A stretch of 64,000 nt of DNA from an uncultured Roseibium sp. (GTDB lineage: Bacteria > Pseudomonadota > Alphaproteobacteria > Rhizobiales > Stappiaceae). Made by a program: the position numbers and the translations under genes. Each line of letters opens with the position of its first letter. Position 1 is the first letter of the stretch. The notes under the pieces are model-generated. The model made no database searches. It was not told where the DNA came from and saw only the letters and a list, made by a program, of their open reading frames with translations. Shown in pieces: positions 9,684 to 19,074 of the stretch. The stretch lies in assembly GCF_963675985.1 (NCBI RefSeq), contig NZ_OY780958.1:992001-1056000 (forward strand), read 5' to 3'.

Positions 9684-10520
9684 ATGAAGCCCATGGACGC
9701 GCACCTCCCATCGCCATCCACCAGGACAGGTTCGTCACGCCCCTTCATCACCCTTAGCGGAATTTCCAAGACCTTTCCCGATAGCAGCAAGGGAAATGAA
9801 GGTGCCGTCGAGGCGCTGAGATCCGTGTCCTTTTCCTTTCCGCGCAACACCTTCGTTTCTATCGTCGGCCATAGCGGCTGCGGAAAGTCGACGCTTCTGC
9901 GGATCGTGGGGGGCCTGGAGACGGCGTCGTCCGGGCTGCTCCAGATCGACGGCATGAGCCCGCCGGATTTCAGCAAGGACCGGCCGTTCGGTTTCGTGTT
10001 CCAGGATGCGGGCCTGCTGCCTTGGAAGACAACGCTGGAGAATGTGCGCCTGTCGCTCGACATCCTCAATATCGAGACGCCGGCGATCCGTGACCGCCGG
10101 GCGCGGGAAATGCTCGACCTCGTGCATCTCAGCGGTTTTGAAGACCGGTATCCGGCCCATCTGTCCGGCGGTATGCGTCAGCGCGCCTCCATCGCGCGCT
10201 CACTCTGCTACCGCCCGGAAGTTCTGCTCATGGACGAACCCTTCGGCGCACTCGACGACTTCACGCGGCGGGAAATGGGCGATGAACTTTTGCGCATCTA
10301 CGCCCAGCGCCAGGCGACGGTGCTGTTCGTCACCCATTCGCTGAGCGAGGCGGTGCTTCTGTCCGATTTCGTTGTGGTGCTGCTGCCGCGACCGGGTCGG
10401 GTGGAAAAGATCATTCCGATCGAGCTGGAAAGGCCCCGCGGCAGTGCTGTGCGCTCCAGCGCACAATTCGCAGCCTATGTCGCCGAACTCGAGGCCCTGA
10501 TTTTCGGAGAAGGGACATGA
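9684..10520 (+). CDS. ABC transporter ATPase, SsuB/TauB/NrtD type
   Basis: 278 residues from the ATG at 9684; in-frame starts at 9588 and 9555 would add a poorly conserved leader. Walker A is GHSGCGKST, the Q-loop is FVFQDAGLLPW, the signature is LSGGMRQRASIARSL and Walker B is LLMDEPFGALD. This is the ATPase type used by nitrate, sulfonate, taurine and formyl-aminopyrimidine importers. The permease start overlaps its stop (ATGA at 10517) and the binding protein is third. The 293 bases upstream (9391-9683) contain no gene I can support and probably hold the operon promoter. Confidence 0.92.
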   Translation: MKPMDAHLPSPSTRTGSSRPFITLSGISKTFPDSSKGNEGAVEALRSVSFSFPRNTFVSIVGHSGCGKSTLLRIVGGLETASSGLLQIDGMSPPDFSKDRPFGFVFQDAGLLPWKTTLENVRLSLDILNIETPAIRDRRAREMLDLVHLSGFEDRYPAHLSGGMRQRASIARSLCYRPEVLLMDEPFGALDDFTRREMGDELLRIYAQRQATVLFVTHSLSEAVLLSDFVVVLLPRPGRVEKIIPIELERPRGSAVRSSAQFAAYVAELEALIFGEGT

Positions 10521-11314
10521 GCACCGGGCACGGCAAATTTCTCGAAGGCCTGCAGGCGCAGCTCAAGAGCAAGGGGCCGCCGCTGCTTCTGTTCCTGGCT
10601 CTCGGCATCGCCTGGGAGGCGGTGGTGGTCTTCCGCGACATTCCGCGCTTTCTGCTGCCGGCGCCCTCGGTCATCATCGCCCGCATGATCACGGACTGGC
10701 ACAGCCTGGCGGTCAATGCCGGGGTCACGCTGCTTGCCGCCTCGCTGGGGTTCGTCATCGGGACGACGATCGCGATCCTCTTGTCGATCAGTTTCCTTTA
10801 TTCGCGCAGCTTCGAACGTGCGGTCTTCCCCTGGGCGATCGTGCTGAAGACCATTCCGATCCTGGCGATCGCGCCGCTCCTGACCATCTGGCTGGGGTTC
10901 GGTATTGCTCCGAAAATCGCCATCGCGGCCATTGCCTGCGTCTTTCCAACCCTCGTCAACATGACGCGGGGCCTGCGCAGTCTGGACAAGTCGGTGCTCG
11001 ACTTCATGGCCATCATTCATGCCGATCAGGCGGATCTTCTGCGTCACGCCCGCCTGTTCGCCGCGTTGCCCTACCTGTTCTCCGCCATGAAGATCACCGT
11101 TGGCATGTCGGTCATCGGTGCCATTGTCGCCGAGTTTACCGGCGCCAACCAGGGCATCGGCACCATCATCGTGAATGCCGGCTACCGGCAGGACGCGGTC
11201 ATGCTGTTTTCCGCGATTTTCGTCACTTCCGCCGCCACGGTCATCTTTTTCTACGTCGTGGTCCTGCTGGAAAAGCTCGCGCTGTTCTGGCCGGGCGCCG
11301 ACATCGAAAACTGA
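10517..11314 (+). CDS. ABC transporter permease, SsuC/TauC type
   Basis: 265 residues and about six transmembrane helices. The N-terminal FRDIPRFLLPAPSVI and the EAA loop region (AIIHADQADLLRHARLFAAL) are typical of the binding-protein-dependent inner-membrane component family that includes SsuC, TauC and ThiX. It is coupled to the ATPase by a four-base overlap, and the binding protein follows after 43 bases with its own strong ribosome site. Confidence 0.92.
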   Translation: MSTGHGKFLEGLQAQLKSKGPPLLLFLALGIAWEAVVVFRDIPRFLLPAPSVIIARMITDWHSLAVNAGVTLLAASLGFVIGTTIAILLSISFLYSRSFERAVFPWAIVLKTIPILAIAPLLTIWLGFGIAPKIAIAAIACVFPTLVNMTRGLRSLDKSVLDFMAIIHADQADLLRHARLFAALPYLFSAMKITVGMSVIGAIVAEFTGANQGIGTIIVNAGYRQDAVMLFSAIFVTSAATVIFFYVVVLLEKLALFWPGADIEN

Positions 11315-11357
11315 ACAATCAAAAACCAAAAACCGAATCCCAGAGGAGAATGAACTC

Positions 11358-12335
11358 ATGCAAGCAATCACCAGCCATTTCCGCCACGCCCTGGTCGCTT
11401 CCGTCCTTTCCCTGTCCGCCGTGCTGCCAGCTCATGCCACGGAGGATGTCAGCCTTCGCATTTCCTGGCTGATGAATGTGCAGAATGCGGGCTATGTCAT
11501 GGCCCTGGAAAAAGGTTTTTACGAGGATGCCGGCCTCAACGTCGAGATTTTTACCGGTGGCCCCAACATCAATTCGACAGCCATGGTTGCCTCCGGCCAG
11601 AACACCTTCGGCACCAACGATGTGAGCACCATCCTGTTCGGCAATGCGCAAGGGATGGATCTGGTGATCGTCGGAGCCTGCTTCCAGAAGAATCCGGCCG
11701 GCGTTCTCTCGCTCGCCAAGACGGGGATCAAGGAACCCAAGGATCTGGAGGGCAAGACGCTCGCCTATACCGAAGGCGGACCCTGGACCTATACCCAGGC
11801 CATGCTGAACGCAGCCGGTGTCGATATGGACAAGATCAACAAGGTGGTGATGGCCGGCAACGAGGTGCTGATGACCGGCCAGGTCGATGCCAAAACCTCC
11901 TTCGTCGTCAACGAGCCGGTTGCCCTTCAGGTCCAGGGCTATGAGACCGCGACGCTGGTCCCTGCCGATTACGGTGTCAACGCCTATGCGGAGACGATTT
12001 TCACGACGGCCGACTACGCGGCTGAGAATGCGGATACCATCAAGGGCTTCATGAGCGCTACGGCCAAGGGCTGGGACTATGCGTTCAGCCATCAGGAGGA
12101 AGCCGTGGCCGCGGTACTCGCGCGCAATCCGGAACTCAACCCGGAACAGCAGAAGCGTCAGCTGGCGCTCGAGGAGGATTTCGTCAAGTCGGCGGACACG
12201 GCCAAGAACGGGCTGTGCAGCGTGGAGACCTCAAAAGTGGCCGACTCCTATGAAATCCTCAAGGCTTACGGCGGGCTGGAGGGCGACCTCGATATTCCCG
12301 CGATGGTCAAGACGGAATTTAACGTCGGCCAATAA
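11358..12335 (+). CDS. ABC transporter periplasmic binding protein, NMT1/SsuA-like
   Basis: 325 residues, with AGAGGAG before the ATG at 11358. A Sec signal peptide ends near AHA (about residue 26). The mature part begins LRISWLMNVQNAGYVMALEK, the NMT1/THI5-like opening, followed by GFYEDAGLNVEIFTGGP. Members bind pyrimidines, sulfonates, nitrate or riboflavin. The tryptophan-rich GGPWTYTQAM stretch might line an aromatic-ligand pocket, but that is a guess. No catabolic enzyme lies in the operon to identify the ligand. Confidence 0.88.
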   Translation: MQAITSHFRHALVASVLSLSAVLPAHATEDVSLRISWLMNVQNAGYVMALEKGFYEDAGLNVEIFTGGPNINSTAMVASGQNTFGTNDVSTILFGNAQGMDLVIVGACFQKNPAGVLSLAKTGIKEPKDLEGKTLAYTEGGPWTYTQAMLNAAGVDMDKINKVVMAGNEVLMTGQVDAKTSFVVNEPVALQVQGYETATLVPADYGVNAYAETIFTTADYAAENADTIKGFMSATAKGWDYAFSHQEEAVAAVLARNPELNPEQQKRQLALEEDFVKSADTAKNGLCSVETSKVADSYEILKAYGGLEGDLDIPAMVKTEFNVGQ

Positions 12336-12363
12336 GGGCGGTTGTTGAAGAAGGTCGGAGGGA

Positions 12364-12383
12364 CGGCGGGCCAGTGCCCGCCG
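12364..12383 (+). terminator. GC-rich hairpin downstream of the second ABC operon
   Basis: An 8-base perfect stem (CGGCGGGC with GCCCGCCG) with a CAGT loop, 28 bases after the binding protein stop. No U-run follows, so intrinsic termination would be weak. It may instead protect the mRNA 3' end. Confidence 0.45.
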
Positions 12384-12571
12384 CCTTGGGTTCGACCGCC
12401 TTGCAGTTTGGCTCCAAGTTCACGTTCGAGGCCGATCGGGGAAAGATATAAATCGAATACAAGTGGAGTTGCCGAAAAACGATAAGTCATTGAATTAAAA
12501 ATATAAAAAAAGTACCGTCCTGTTTGACTTGGATTCTAGCGGATCAATAACATGTCTCATAGGAGGACGGG

Positions 12572-13288
12572 ATGCTGTACCTAGAGGTTGCCAGCAAAAT
12601 CAAATCCGAGTTTAGCGACGGACGGTTTTCGCCGGGTGCGTTGCTGCCATCGGAAAATCATTTCGTCGATGCGTTCTCCGTCAGCCGAACAACCATCCGC
12701 AAGGCGCTCCGTAGTCTCGAGGAAGAAGGGTTCCTCGAAAGGCGGCAGGGGCAGGGAACCTTTCTGCGCGCCGGCAAGTACATGAGACGGGTCTCCAGTG
12801 CGCTGGATTTTGTCTCTCATGGCAAGCGGTCCGGAGGGCGCCCTGCGACGCGGCTTCTCTCCAGGGAGGTTCGGTCAAAAAGCATTGCCGAGACTTCTCT
12901 TTTCGACAACCTGACAAGCGATGTCGTCTTCGAGATCAAGCGCCTGCGCCTGATGGAAGGCAAGGCCTGTGTTTTGCAGACGTCTGTCCTGACGGCCGTC
13001 GAGCTCAATTCCTATCCCGCATCCGACTTTGAAAACCGATCGCTTTACAAAATTCTCGAGCAGGACTTCGGTATCCTTGTCGGTCCCGTAAAGGAGACGC
13101 TGACCTGCTGCAACGCACCGGCTGATGTCGCCGAATTGTTGGGTCTGGACTCCGGTGACGCGGTGTTCGTTTCGCATCGTATCGTTCGAAGCAAAGCTGG
13201 GGAGGTCGTCGAGATTTCGCGAAACCACATTCGATCGGATCGGTATTGCTTCGTTCAGGATTCCGCGATCCTGGGGCATGCCGAATGA
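12572..13288 (+). CDS. GntR-family regulator with UTRA effector domain
   Basis: 238 residues. The N-terminal winged helix (FSPGALLPSENHFVDAFSVS, then RTTIRKALRSLEEEGFLERR) is the HutC-type GntR reader head. From about residue 80 it has the UTRA ligand-binding fold (VFEIKRLRLMEGKACVLQTS; SHRIVRSKAGEVVEISRNHI). It has AGGAGG before the ATG and is the first gene of the sugar operon, its stop overlapping the kinase start. It most likely represses the operon until a sugar phosphate or sugar binds. The AT-rich 236-base region upstream should hold promoter and operator. Confidence 0.9.
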   Translation: MLYLEVASKIKSEFSDGRFSPGALLPSENHFVDAFSVSRTTIRKALRSLEEEGFLERRQGQGTFLRAGKYMRRVSSALDFVSHGKRSGGRPATRLLSREVRSKSIAETSLFDNLTSDVVFEIKRLRLMEGKACVLQTSVLTAVELNSYPASDFENRSLYKILEQDFGILVGPVKETLTCCNAPADVAELLGLDSGDAVFVSHRIVRSKAGEVVEISRNHIRSDRYCFVQDSAILGHAE

Positions 13289-14772
13289 TGAACGTCCTGG
13301 CCTATGATCTCGGTGGAAGCAGTTTCCGGCTGGCGGTCATCAACAGCGAAAAGACGATTACCCATCTCGTTCAGCTGCCGTTGAAGATTCCGATGGGGCA
13401 TGGTGGAGAATACGAAGCCGACCCGTCTTCGTGGTGGGAGAGCTTTCTGCTTGCCTGTCGCACCCTGACGGAAAAGGGCGCTGACCTTTCGACAATCAAG
13501 GCGATCGTCGGATGCGGTTTTACGCGTACCCAGGTGCCGTTGAACGCGCGGGGCGACGTGGTTCACCCGGCGATCACGTTTCAGGATTCGCGAGGGTCGA
13601 GAGCGCTTGCCGAGTACCTCGAAGCCGCGTCTCCCGGCTTGGAGGGCCGTGTCCCCAATCTCAGTCCCTACCACCCTATTGCGCGTCTTATCTGGTTGAA
13701 GAAGCGAAAGCCGGATGTCTGGGCGAAGGTTACGACGATCCTGGAGCCCAAAGACTACATCAACTTCAAGCTGACCGGGGCCTGGGCGACCGACAGGATT
13801 TCGATAGATGCTTCGAAATCCTTCTTTGATGCCATCGAGGGAGACGATCGGTCGACCGACGCCCTCGGGATCAGCCGGGACATTCTGCCGAAAGCGGTCA
13901 GCCCCTTCGATACTGTCGGCATGGTCCGCGACGACGTCCCTTCCGATTTGTCGCCCCTGGTCGGTAAGCCGGTCGTCTGCGGGTCGACCGATACATGGAC
14001 CTGCGTGCTTGGAAGCGGGGGGCTGAATCCGGGCGCTGCTTACAATATCTCCGGCACCAGTGACGTGTTCGGCGTCATCTCCAGGCAACGATTTGCCTGC
14101 AAGGGCCTCATGACCGTTCAATGGGGCCCCGAACAATGGCAGCTCGGCGGACCGAGCCAGGGTGCCGCATCACGCCTGTCCTGGGCCGTGGACCGATACA
14201 TGCCCGGCGTGACGATCGAACAGGCCATGGTGGAAGCGTTCAACGACAACACTCAATTGCCGATCTTCCTGCCGTTTCTGGAAGGTGAACGCGCTCCTTT
14301 CTGGGATGCCGATTTGAAGGGGGCTTTTCTCGGTATCTGCCAGTTCCATACCGGTGCGGACTTTGTGCGATCAGTCGCCGAGGGCATCAATTTCCTGAGC
14401 AGGCTTGTGCTTAAAATGGCGGAAGAGGCAACGCGTGAGCCGGTTTCGCATGTTTGCTTCTCCGGCGGTCTGTCCAACAGCGCGATACTTTGTCAGTTGA
14501 AAGCGGATTGCCTCAACCGCCCGGTATTCGCCCCGAAGATCAAGGAATCCGGCCTGGTCGGTTCCGCAAGCATGGCCTTTCTCACGTCAAGCAGCATTGC
14601 CGATATTACAGCCGAGCTGATGAAAGACGGCTCCTGGTATCGGCCGAATCCCGCGATGCGTGACTTCTATGACGAAAGATTTTCCATCTTCGAAGACGGG
14701 TGCTCGGCGGTTGCTGGCCTGTCGCACCGCATCTCCCAACTCAACAAAACGCTAGATATGACAAGGGCATAA
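13285..14772 (+). CDS. FGGY-family carbohydrate kinase
   Basis: 495 residues, starting at the ATGA overlap with GntR. The phosphate-binding opening LAYDLGGSSFRLAVI and the C-terminal FSGGLSNSAILCQLKADCLN are the two ATPase motifs of the FGGY fold. GFTRTQVPLNARGDVVHPAI with FQDSRGS corresponds to the xylulokinase-type substrate region. It should phosphorylate the imported sugar or polyol with ATP in the cytoplasm. Which sugar cannot be read from the sequence; it is not a clear XylB, GlpK or AraB. Confidence 0.88.
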   Translation: MMNVLAYDLGGSSFRLAVINSEKTITHLVQLPLKIPMGHGGEYEADPSSWWESFLLACRTLTEKGADLSTIKAIVGCGFTRTQVPLNARGDVVHPAITFQDSRGSRALAEYLEAASPGLEGRVPNLSPYHPIARLIWLKKRKPDVWAKVTTILEPKDYINFKLTGAWATDRISIDASKSFFDAIEGDDRSTDALGISRDILPKAVSPFDTVGMVRDDVPSDLSPLVGKPVVCGSTDTWTCVLGSGGLNPGAAYNISGTSDVFGVISRQRFACKGLMTVQWGPEQWQLGGPSQGAASRLSWAVDRYMPGVTIEQAMVEAFNDNTQLPIFLPFLEGERAPFWDADLKGAFLGICQFHTGADFVRSVAEGINFLSRLVLKMAEEATREPVSHVCFSGGLSNSAILCQLKADCLNRPVFAPKIKESGLVGSASMAFLTSSSIADITAELMKDGSWYRPNPAMRDFYDERFSIFEDGCSAVAGLSHRISQLNKTLDMTRA

Positions 14773-14778
14773 AAAGAG

Positions 14779-15588
14779 ATGAAGACGCTTTTCAAGGACC
14801 GATACAAGCACGACAAATTTATCGTTGGGATGGTCCACACCTTGGCGCTTCCCGGTTCTCCCCTTTACGATCGGACCGGAGGAATGAAGAAGCTGGTCAA
14901 GCAAGCCAAGAAAGAGGCAAAAATACTTGTCGACAATGGCTATCACTCGGTCATGTACTGCAACGAGTCCGACATGCCGTATCTGCCTGTCATGGCGCCG
15001 GAAACGACCGCCGCAATGACCGACCTTGTCGCGGAATGTCAGTCCGATCTGGATATTCCGTTCGGAATCAACATGCTGATCGACCCGATTTCGTCCCTGT
15101 CCATTGCCCATGCGACCGGTGGCGAGTTCATCAGATGCTTCCTGACCGGATCCTATGTCGGTGATATCGGTCATGTTGTTCCCGATGGTGCCAGAACTCT
15201 TAGATTGCGTGCTGAACTCGATGCGCAGGATATCGCCTTGATCTGCAATGTGACGCCCGGATTTTCCATCACGCTGGACAGTCGTCCGACGCCGCAGGTA
15301 GCTTCCGGAGCGGTCTTCCTGGGGCTTGCGGATAGCGTATGTGTCTCGGGGCCCGCTGCGGCGAAAGAAGCCGATCTGCAGAAGATTTCTGAAACGGCTG
15401 CCGCGGTTCCGGACACTCCGGTCATGGTCGGGACCGGAGTGAGTGAAAGCAATATTCTGAAAATGGCCGAAGTTTCGGATGGCTTCATTATCGGCAGTTC
15501 GATCAAGGTCGATGGACAGACGCTCAATGAAGTCGATCCGAAACGCGCCGCCGCACTGATGAAGACCTTCAATTCGGTATATGCATGA
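14779..15588 (+). CDS. BtpA/SgcQ-family protein (TIM barrel)
   Basis: 269 residues. The opening IVGMVHTLALPGSP and the following QAKKEAKILVDNGYHSVMYC with NESDMPY are the BtpA/SgcQ family hallmarks. The C-terminal VMVGTGVSESNILKMAEVSD and GFIIGSSIKVDGQ form a phosphate-binding-type end of a TIM barrel. Some members are linked to photosystem I biogenesis (BtpA); others, such as SgcQ, sit in sugar operons without an assigned reaction. Here it lies between a sugar kinase and a dehydrogenase, so an isomerase, epimerase or aldolase role on the phosphorylated sugar is a reasonable inference. Its stop overlaps the next start. Confidence 0.85.
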   Translation: MKTLFKDRYKHDKFIVGMVHTLALPGSPLYDRTGGMKKLVKQAKKEAKILVDNGYHSVMYCNESDMPYLPVMAPETTAAMTDLVAECQSDLDIPFGINMLIDPISSLSIAHATGGEFIRCFLTGSYVGDIGHVVPDGARTLRLRAELDAQDIALICNVTPGFSITLDSRPTPQVASGAVFLGLADSVCVSGPAAAKEADLQKISETAAAVPDTPVMVGTGVSESNILKMAEVSDGFIIGSSIKVDGQTLNEVDPKRAAALMKTFNSVYA

Positions 15589-16361
15589 TGGGCGCGCGCT
15601 CTGCACATAAAACGGCGCTGATCACGGGGGCGGCCGGAGACATCGGACTGGAGACGGTCCGGTGTCTGAAAAGGGATGGTTGGGTCATCAGTGCGACATC
15701 CCTCGAATTGACGGACAGTCTGGCTTCGGTCCTCGACGATACGGATCTCGCCGTGGCCGCCGATGTAACCGATTCAGGACAGGTCTCCGATTTCATATCG
15801 AAGTCCGTTCAGAAATTCGGGCGACTGGATGGCCTCGTCAATTGTGCAGGCGCATCGTCCGTGGCGCGGTACCATGAACAATCCGACGAAGAATGGCACA
15901 AGGGCATCGACATCAACCTTCACGCCGCCTTCTACGTCTCCAAGGCATTTATCGCCGCGGCCCTGGAATTGCCGCCGGCGGATAGATCCATCGTCATGAT
16001 TTCGTCTCTGGCCACGCTGGCCGGCGGCGCAAATCCCGCGTATGGCGCGTCGAAAGCCGGCGTCTGCACGATGGTCTACAACATGGCGCAGTCCTATGCG
16101 GACGCCGGTCTTCGGGCCAATGCCGTATTGCCCGGAATCATAGATACGCAAATGGTTCGAAAGGCTTTCCCGGGCGAGCGATACGATCGTCTGAAAAAAG
16201 TGGCTTCAGCGCGTACACCTGCCCGAAGACTCGGCACTCCCAATGATGTAGCGGAGCTTTGCGCGTTTTTGCTGTCGGACAAGTCTTCGTTCATCACCGG
16301 CCAGGCCATTAACGTGACGGGTGGCTTTGAACTCGTGCCGCCAATCGGGGAAATAAAATGA
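15585..16361 (+). CDS. Short-chain dehydrogenase/reductase (SDR)
   Basis: 258 residues, coupled to the BtpA-like gene by ATGA. The Rossmann motif is TGAAGDIG, the NAG-equivalent is NCAGASS, and the catalytic triad is visible as Ser in MISSLA and the pair YGASK (Tyr and Lys). The C-terminus ends in SFITGQAINVTGGFELVPP, typical of classical SDRs. It probably oxidises or reduces the imported sugar or its intermediate with NAD(P). A Rbs-type permease gene starts within its stop. Confidence 0.9.
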   Translation: MMGARSAHKTALITGAAGDIGLETVRCLKRDGWVISATSLELTDSLASVLDDTDLAVAADVTDSGQVSDFISKSVQKFGRLDGLVNCAGASSVARYHEQSDEEWHKGIDINLHAAFYVSKAFIAAALELPPADRSIVMISSLATLAGGANPAYGASKAGVCTMVYNMAQSYADAGLRANAVLPGIIDTQMVRKAFPGERYDRLKKVASARTPARRLGTPNDVAELCAFLLSDKSSFITGQAINVTGGFELVPPIGEIK

Positions 16362-17305
16362 CAACAAGTCGGGTAATTGAAAAATACGGAACGTTCTTTG
16401 CGGGCATTGCGTTGTTCGTTTACCTGCTTATTTTCGCAGAAAACTTCGCATCCACCGCCAATCTTCTGAATATTCTGAAGCAGGTGAGCTTTCTTGCGAT
16501 TCTGTCTATCGGGTTCACCTTCGCACTTATCACGTCTGAACTCGATCTGTCCTTTGCCAATATTTGCAGCTTTTCCGGTGTGGTCGTCGGAATGTTGATT
16601 TTCAACGGTGTTGCCTGGCCACTGGCCGCGATCGCCGGAATCCTCATCGGCATCGCGGCCGGGTACTTTAACGGCATCCTGGTCACGATCCTGAAGGTTC
16701 CCTCGCTCATCGCCACGCTCGGAACGTCTTCGATCGCCAACGGCTTGGCGTTCATGATCACCGGGGGCGTGGCCTTCATAGGCCGATGGGATCCCAACTT
16801 CCTGTTCATCGCACGTGGCAAACTGGGCGTCGTTCCGCTTCTGGTCGTCCTGATGCTGATCATCGTTGTGATTGCCCTGGTGTTTGCCACGCAAACCAAA
16901 ACCGGGGTGCACCTTCAGGCAACAGGCGAAAACGAGGAAGCTGCGCGACGGTCAGGCATCTCCACCCGCAACTGCAAAATTCTCGGCCTGACATTATCAG
17001 GGGCCGCCGCGGGCCTCACCGCGGTTCTTCTCGTTTCCAATCTGTCTTCTGCCGCGCCGCAGATGGGCGGAGATTTTCTCCTGCTCGGTATCGCGGCGAC
17101 TTTGCTTGGCATGACGATGTTCTCGCCGGCCAAACCCAACATTCTGGGGTCCTTCGTCGGCTCCCTGATCATTGTGATGCTTTCCAACGGATTGGTTCTT
17201 CTCGGCGCTCAATACTACGTCCAGGACATCATGCTGGGGATCATCATAATCGCATCGGTTGCCGTATCGGCATCCGTACTGAAGCAGGCTGCTTTCAGTC
17301 TGTAA
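16358..17305 (+). CDS. Ribose-type ABC transporter permease (RbsC-like)
   Basis: 315 residues and about eight to ten transmembrane helices. The motifs EAARRSGISTRNCKILGLTLSG (here split by the cytoplasmic loop) and LGIAATLLGMTMF resemble the RbsC/XylH permease family, in which one gene product homodimerises to form the channel. It starts in an ATGA overlap with the SDR. The binding protein gene follows after 25 bases with its own ribosome site (AAAGGGGAGA), which would allow higher expression. Confidence 0.9.
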   Translation: MTTSRVIEKYGTFFAGIALFVYLLIFAENFASTANLLNILKQVSFLAILSIGFTFALITSELDLSFANICSFSGVVVGMLIFNGVAWPLAAIAGILIGIAAGYFNGILVTILKVPSLIATLGTSSIANGLAFMITGGVAFIGRWDPNFLFIARGKLGVVPLLVVLMLIIVVIALVFATQTKTGVHLQATGENEEAARRSGISTRNCKILGLTLSGAAAGLTAVLLVSNLSSAAPQMGGDFLLLGIAATLLGMTMFSPAKPNILGSFVGSLIIVMLSNGLVLLGAQYYVQDIMLGIIIIASVAVSASVLKQAAFSL

Positions 17306-17330
17306 TATGTAATCCAAAGGGGAGAATGAA

Positions 17331-18278
17331 ATGAAGTTCCGCACACTGACGACTGCAATCCTGGCTCTGACAGGAGGATTGATGATATCGGCTCAGGCCC
17401 AGGCCTTCGACCTAGGCATCGTGGCCTTTCAGATGTCCGCTGAAACCCATGCGCGCTGCGCCAATGCCGCCGAAAAAAGGGCCAAGGAACTTGGCTGGGA
17501 GGTCCAGGTTCTCAATTCCAACGGCAACCTGCAAACCCACGCGGATCAGATCGACAACCTGGTTCTGAAGGGTGTGGACGGGCTGGTCCTTTGCATGTCG
17601 AAGCCCGTCGAAGCGGACGCGCAATTCGCGGCAGCCAAGGAAGCCGGTATCCCGATCGTAACCATCGCAAGCGGCACGAGCCCGTATTCGCTCTTCGACG
17701 TTGAAGCCAACGAGTACAGCGTTGGCGCCCAGTCAGCTCTCTATCTGCTTGGCAAGATGAACTTTCAGGGCGGACTGCTTGTGCAGCGCTTCGAGGCCAA
17801 TGTGGCCACGCGCATTCGCGGTGCAATTCTCGACGTCGTCCTCGCCGAAAACAAAGCGGTTAAGATCGTCGGCGAGCATTCCATGGCCCGTACACGGAGC
17901 TGGCGCGATGATGTTCGCAACGGTATGCAAGCATTGATTCTCCAGCAAAAGGGCAACTTCACCGGCGTTTGGGCCTCCTTCGACGGTCAGGCGTTCATCA
18001 TTGACGACCTTCTGAAGGAAGCCGGCTACAAGAAGGGCGATGTCTTTCTCGTATCGACCGATGGCGGCGACGAAGCGTACCGCCGGATCGCCGATCCCGA
18101 CTCCATGATGACCGCGACCGTGGCCATTCCCTTCGAGGACATGGCCATATCGGCTGTCGATGATTTGAAGGCAATCGCAGTGGACGGCCAGAAGAAGGAG
18201 GATCTGGTTCCCGGTCCTTATCTTTTCAAATCCGCGGTGCTGATCGACGCAGCCAACGTCGGCGAATTTCTGAAATAA
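17331..18278 (+). CDS. Sugar ABC transporter periplasmic binding protein (Peripla_BP_4)
   Basis: 315 residues. A Sec signal peptide ends near AQA (about residue 25). The mature sequence starts FDLGIVAFQM and continues with the type I periplasmic fold: KRAKELGWEVQVLNSNGN, then QIDNLVLKGVDGLVLCM, as in RbsB-like proteins. WASFDGQAF and VSTDGGDEAY are hinge or ligand-pocket regions; the Asp and Arg residues near TRSWRDD may contact sugar hydroxyls. It delivers substrate to the permease encoded just upstream. Confidence 0.9.
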   Translation: MKFRTLTTAILALTGGLMISAQAQAFDLGIVAFQMSAETHARCANAAEKRAKELGWEVQVLNSNGNLQTHADQIDNLVLKGVDGLVLCMSKPVEADAQFAAAKEAGIPIVTIASGTSPYSLFDVEANEYSVGAQSALYLLGKMNFQGGLLVQRFEANVATRIRGAILDVVLAENKAVKIVGEHSMARTRSWRDDVRNGMQALILQQKGNFTGVWASFDGQAFIIDDLLKEAGYKKGDVFLVSTDGGDEAYRRIADPDSMMTATVAIPFEDMAISAVDDLKAIAVDGQKKEDLVPGPYLFKSAVLIDAANVGEFLK

Positions 18279-18306
18279 CGAAATCCGTCTAATCGGGGAG
18301 ACAGAC

Positions 18307-19059
18307 ATGGCCACGAAAGTGTCGGCTAAGGACATTCATAAAAACTACGGTGCCGTCGAAGCGCTGAGAGGCGTGAGCATCGATGTCCAGGAAGGCGAAG
18401 TCCATGCGATTTGCGGCGACAATGGTGCCGGTAAATCAACCCTGATTAAAGTTCTGGCAGGCGTGGAAACACCCGACAGGGGCGAAGTCATCATCGACGG
18501 CAGCCCCTGTCTATTCACCAATCCGACGGATGCCCTGCGCGCAGGCATCGCGACGATTCATCAGGATCTGGCCGTCGCTCCGCGGATGACGATTTATCAG
18601 AACATTTTCATGGGCGCCGAGCTGACCAGCCGGTTTCTCGGCGTCCCCTTCCTCGACAAGAAAACGATGCGGCGGGACTCGTTGACCTATATGTCGCAGC
18701 TCAACAAGTCGATTACCGACATGAACATCAAAGTCGAGGCATTGTCCGGAGGTCAGCGGCAGGCGGTCGCGATTTGCCGCGCGCTTCGTTGGAACGCGGG
18801 TGTCGTTGTTCTCGACGAGCCAACGGCCGCGCTCGGGGTTCGTGAGACCGAGCAAGTGCTCGAGCTTATCCGCTCGCTGAAAAAAGCCGGCAAGACCGTG
18901 ATCTTGATCAGCCATTCGATGAAAGACGTCGTGGCTGTCGCCGATCGTGTGAGTATTCTTCGGCATGGCGAAAATCAGCTCCAGCTCGAAACTGCCGGTC
19001 TCTCGGCAGATGATCTTTCCCGCTACATCTTGAGTGGCGAAACAACCCAAGTGCATTGA
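18307..19059 (+). CDS. Sugar ABC transporter ATPase, single nucleotide-binding domain
   Basis: 250 residues with one ATPase domain: Walker A GDNGAGKST, signature LSGGQRQAVAICRAL, Walker B VVVLDEPTAAL, and a switch histidine in LISHSMKD. RbsA/XylG proteins are about twice as long with two domains. This belongs to the shorter FrcA-like subgroup that must homodimerise. AATCGGGGAGACAG precedes the start. No frameshift or second-half remnant follows; the HAD gene starts 15 bases later. Confidence 0.9.
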   Translation: MATKVSAKDIHKNYGAVEALRGVSIDVQEGEVHAICGDNGAGKSTLIKVLAGVETPDRGEVIIDGSPCLFTNPTDALRAGIATIHQDLAVAPRMTIYQNIFMGAELTSRFLGVPFLDKKTMRRDSLTYMSQLNKSITDMNIKVEALSGGQRQAVAICRALRWNAGVVVLDEPTAALGVRETEQVLELIRSLKKAGKTVILISHSMKDVVAVADRVSILRHGENQLQLETAGLSADDLSRYILSGETTQVH

Positions 19060-19074
19060 GCGGTTCCGTATCCG

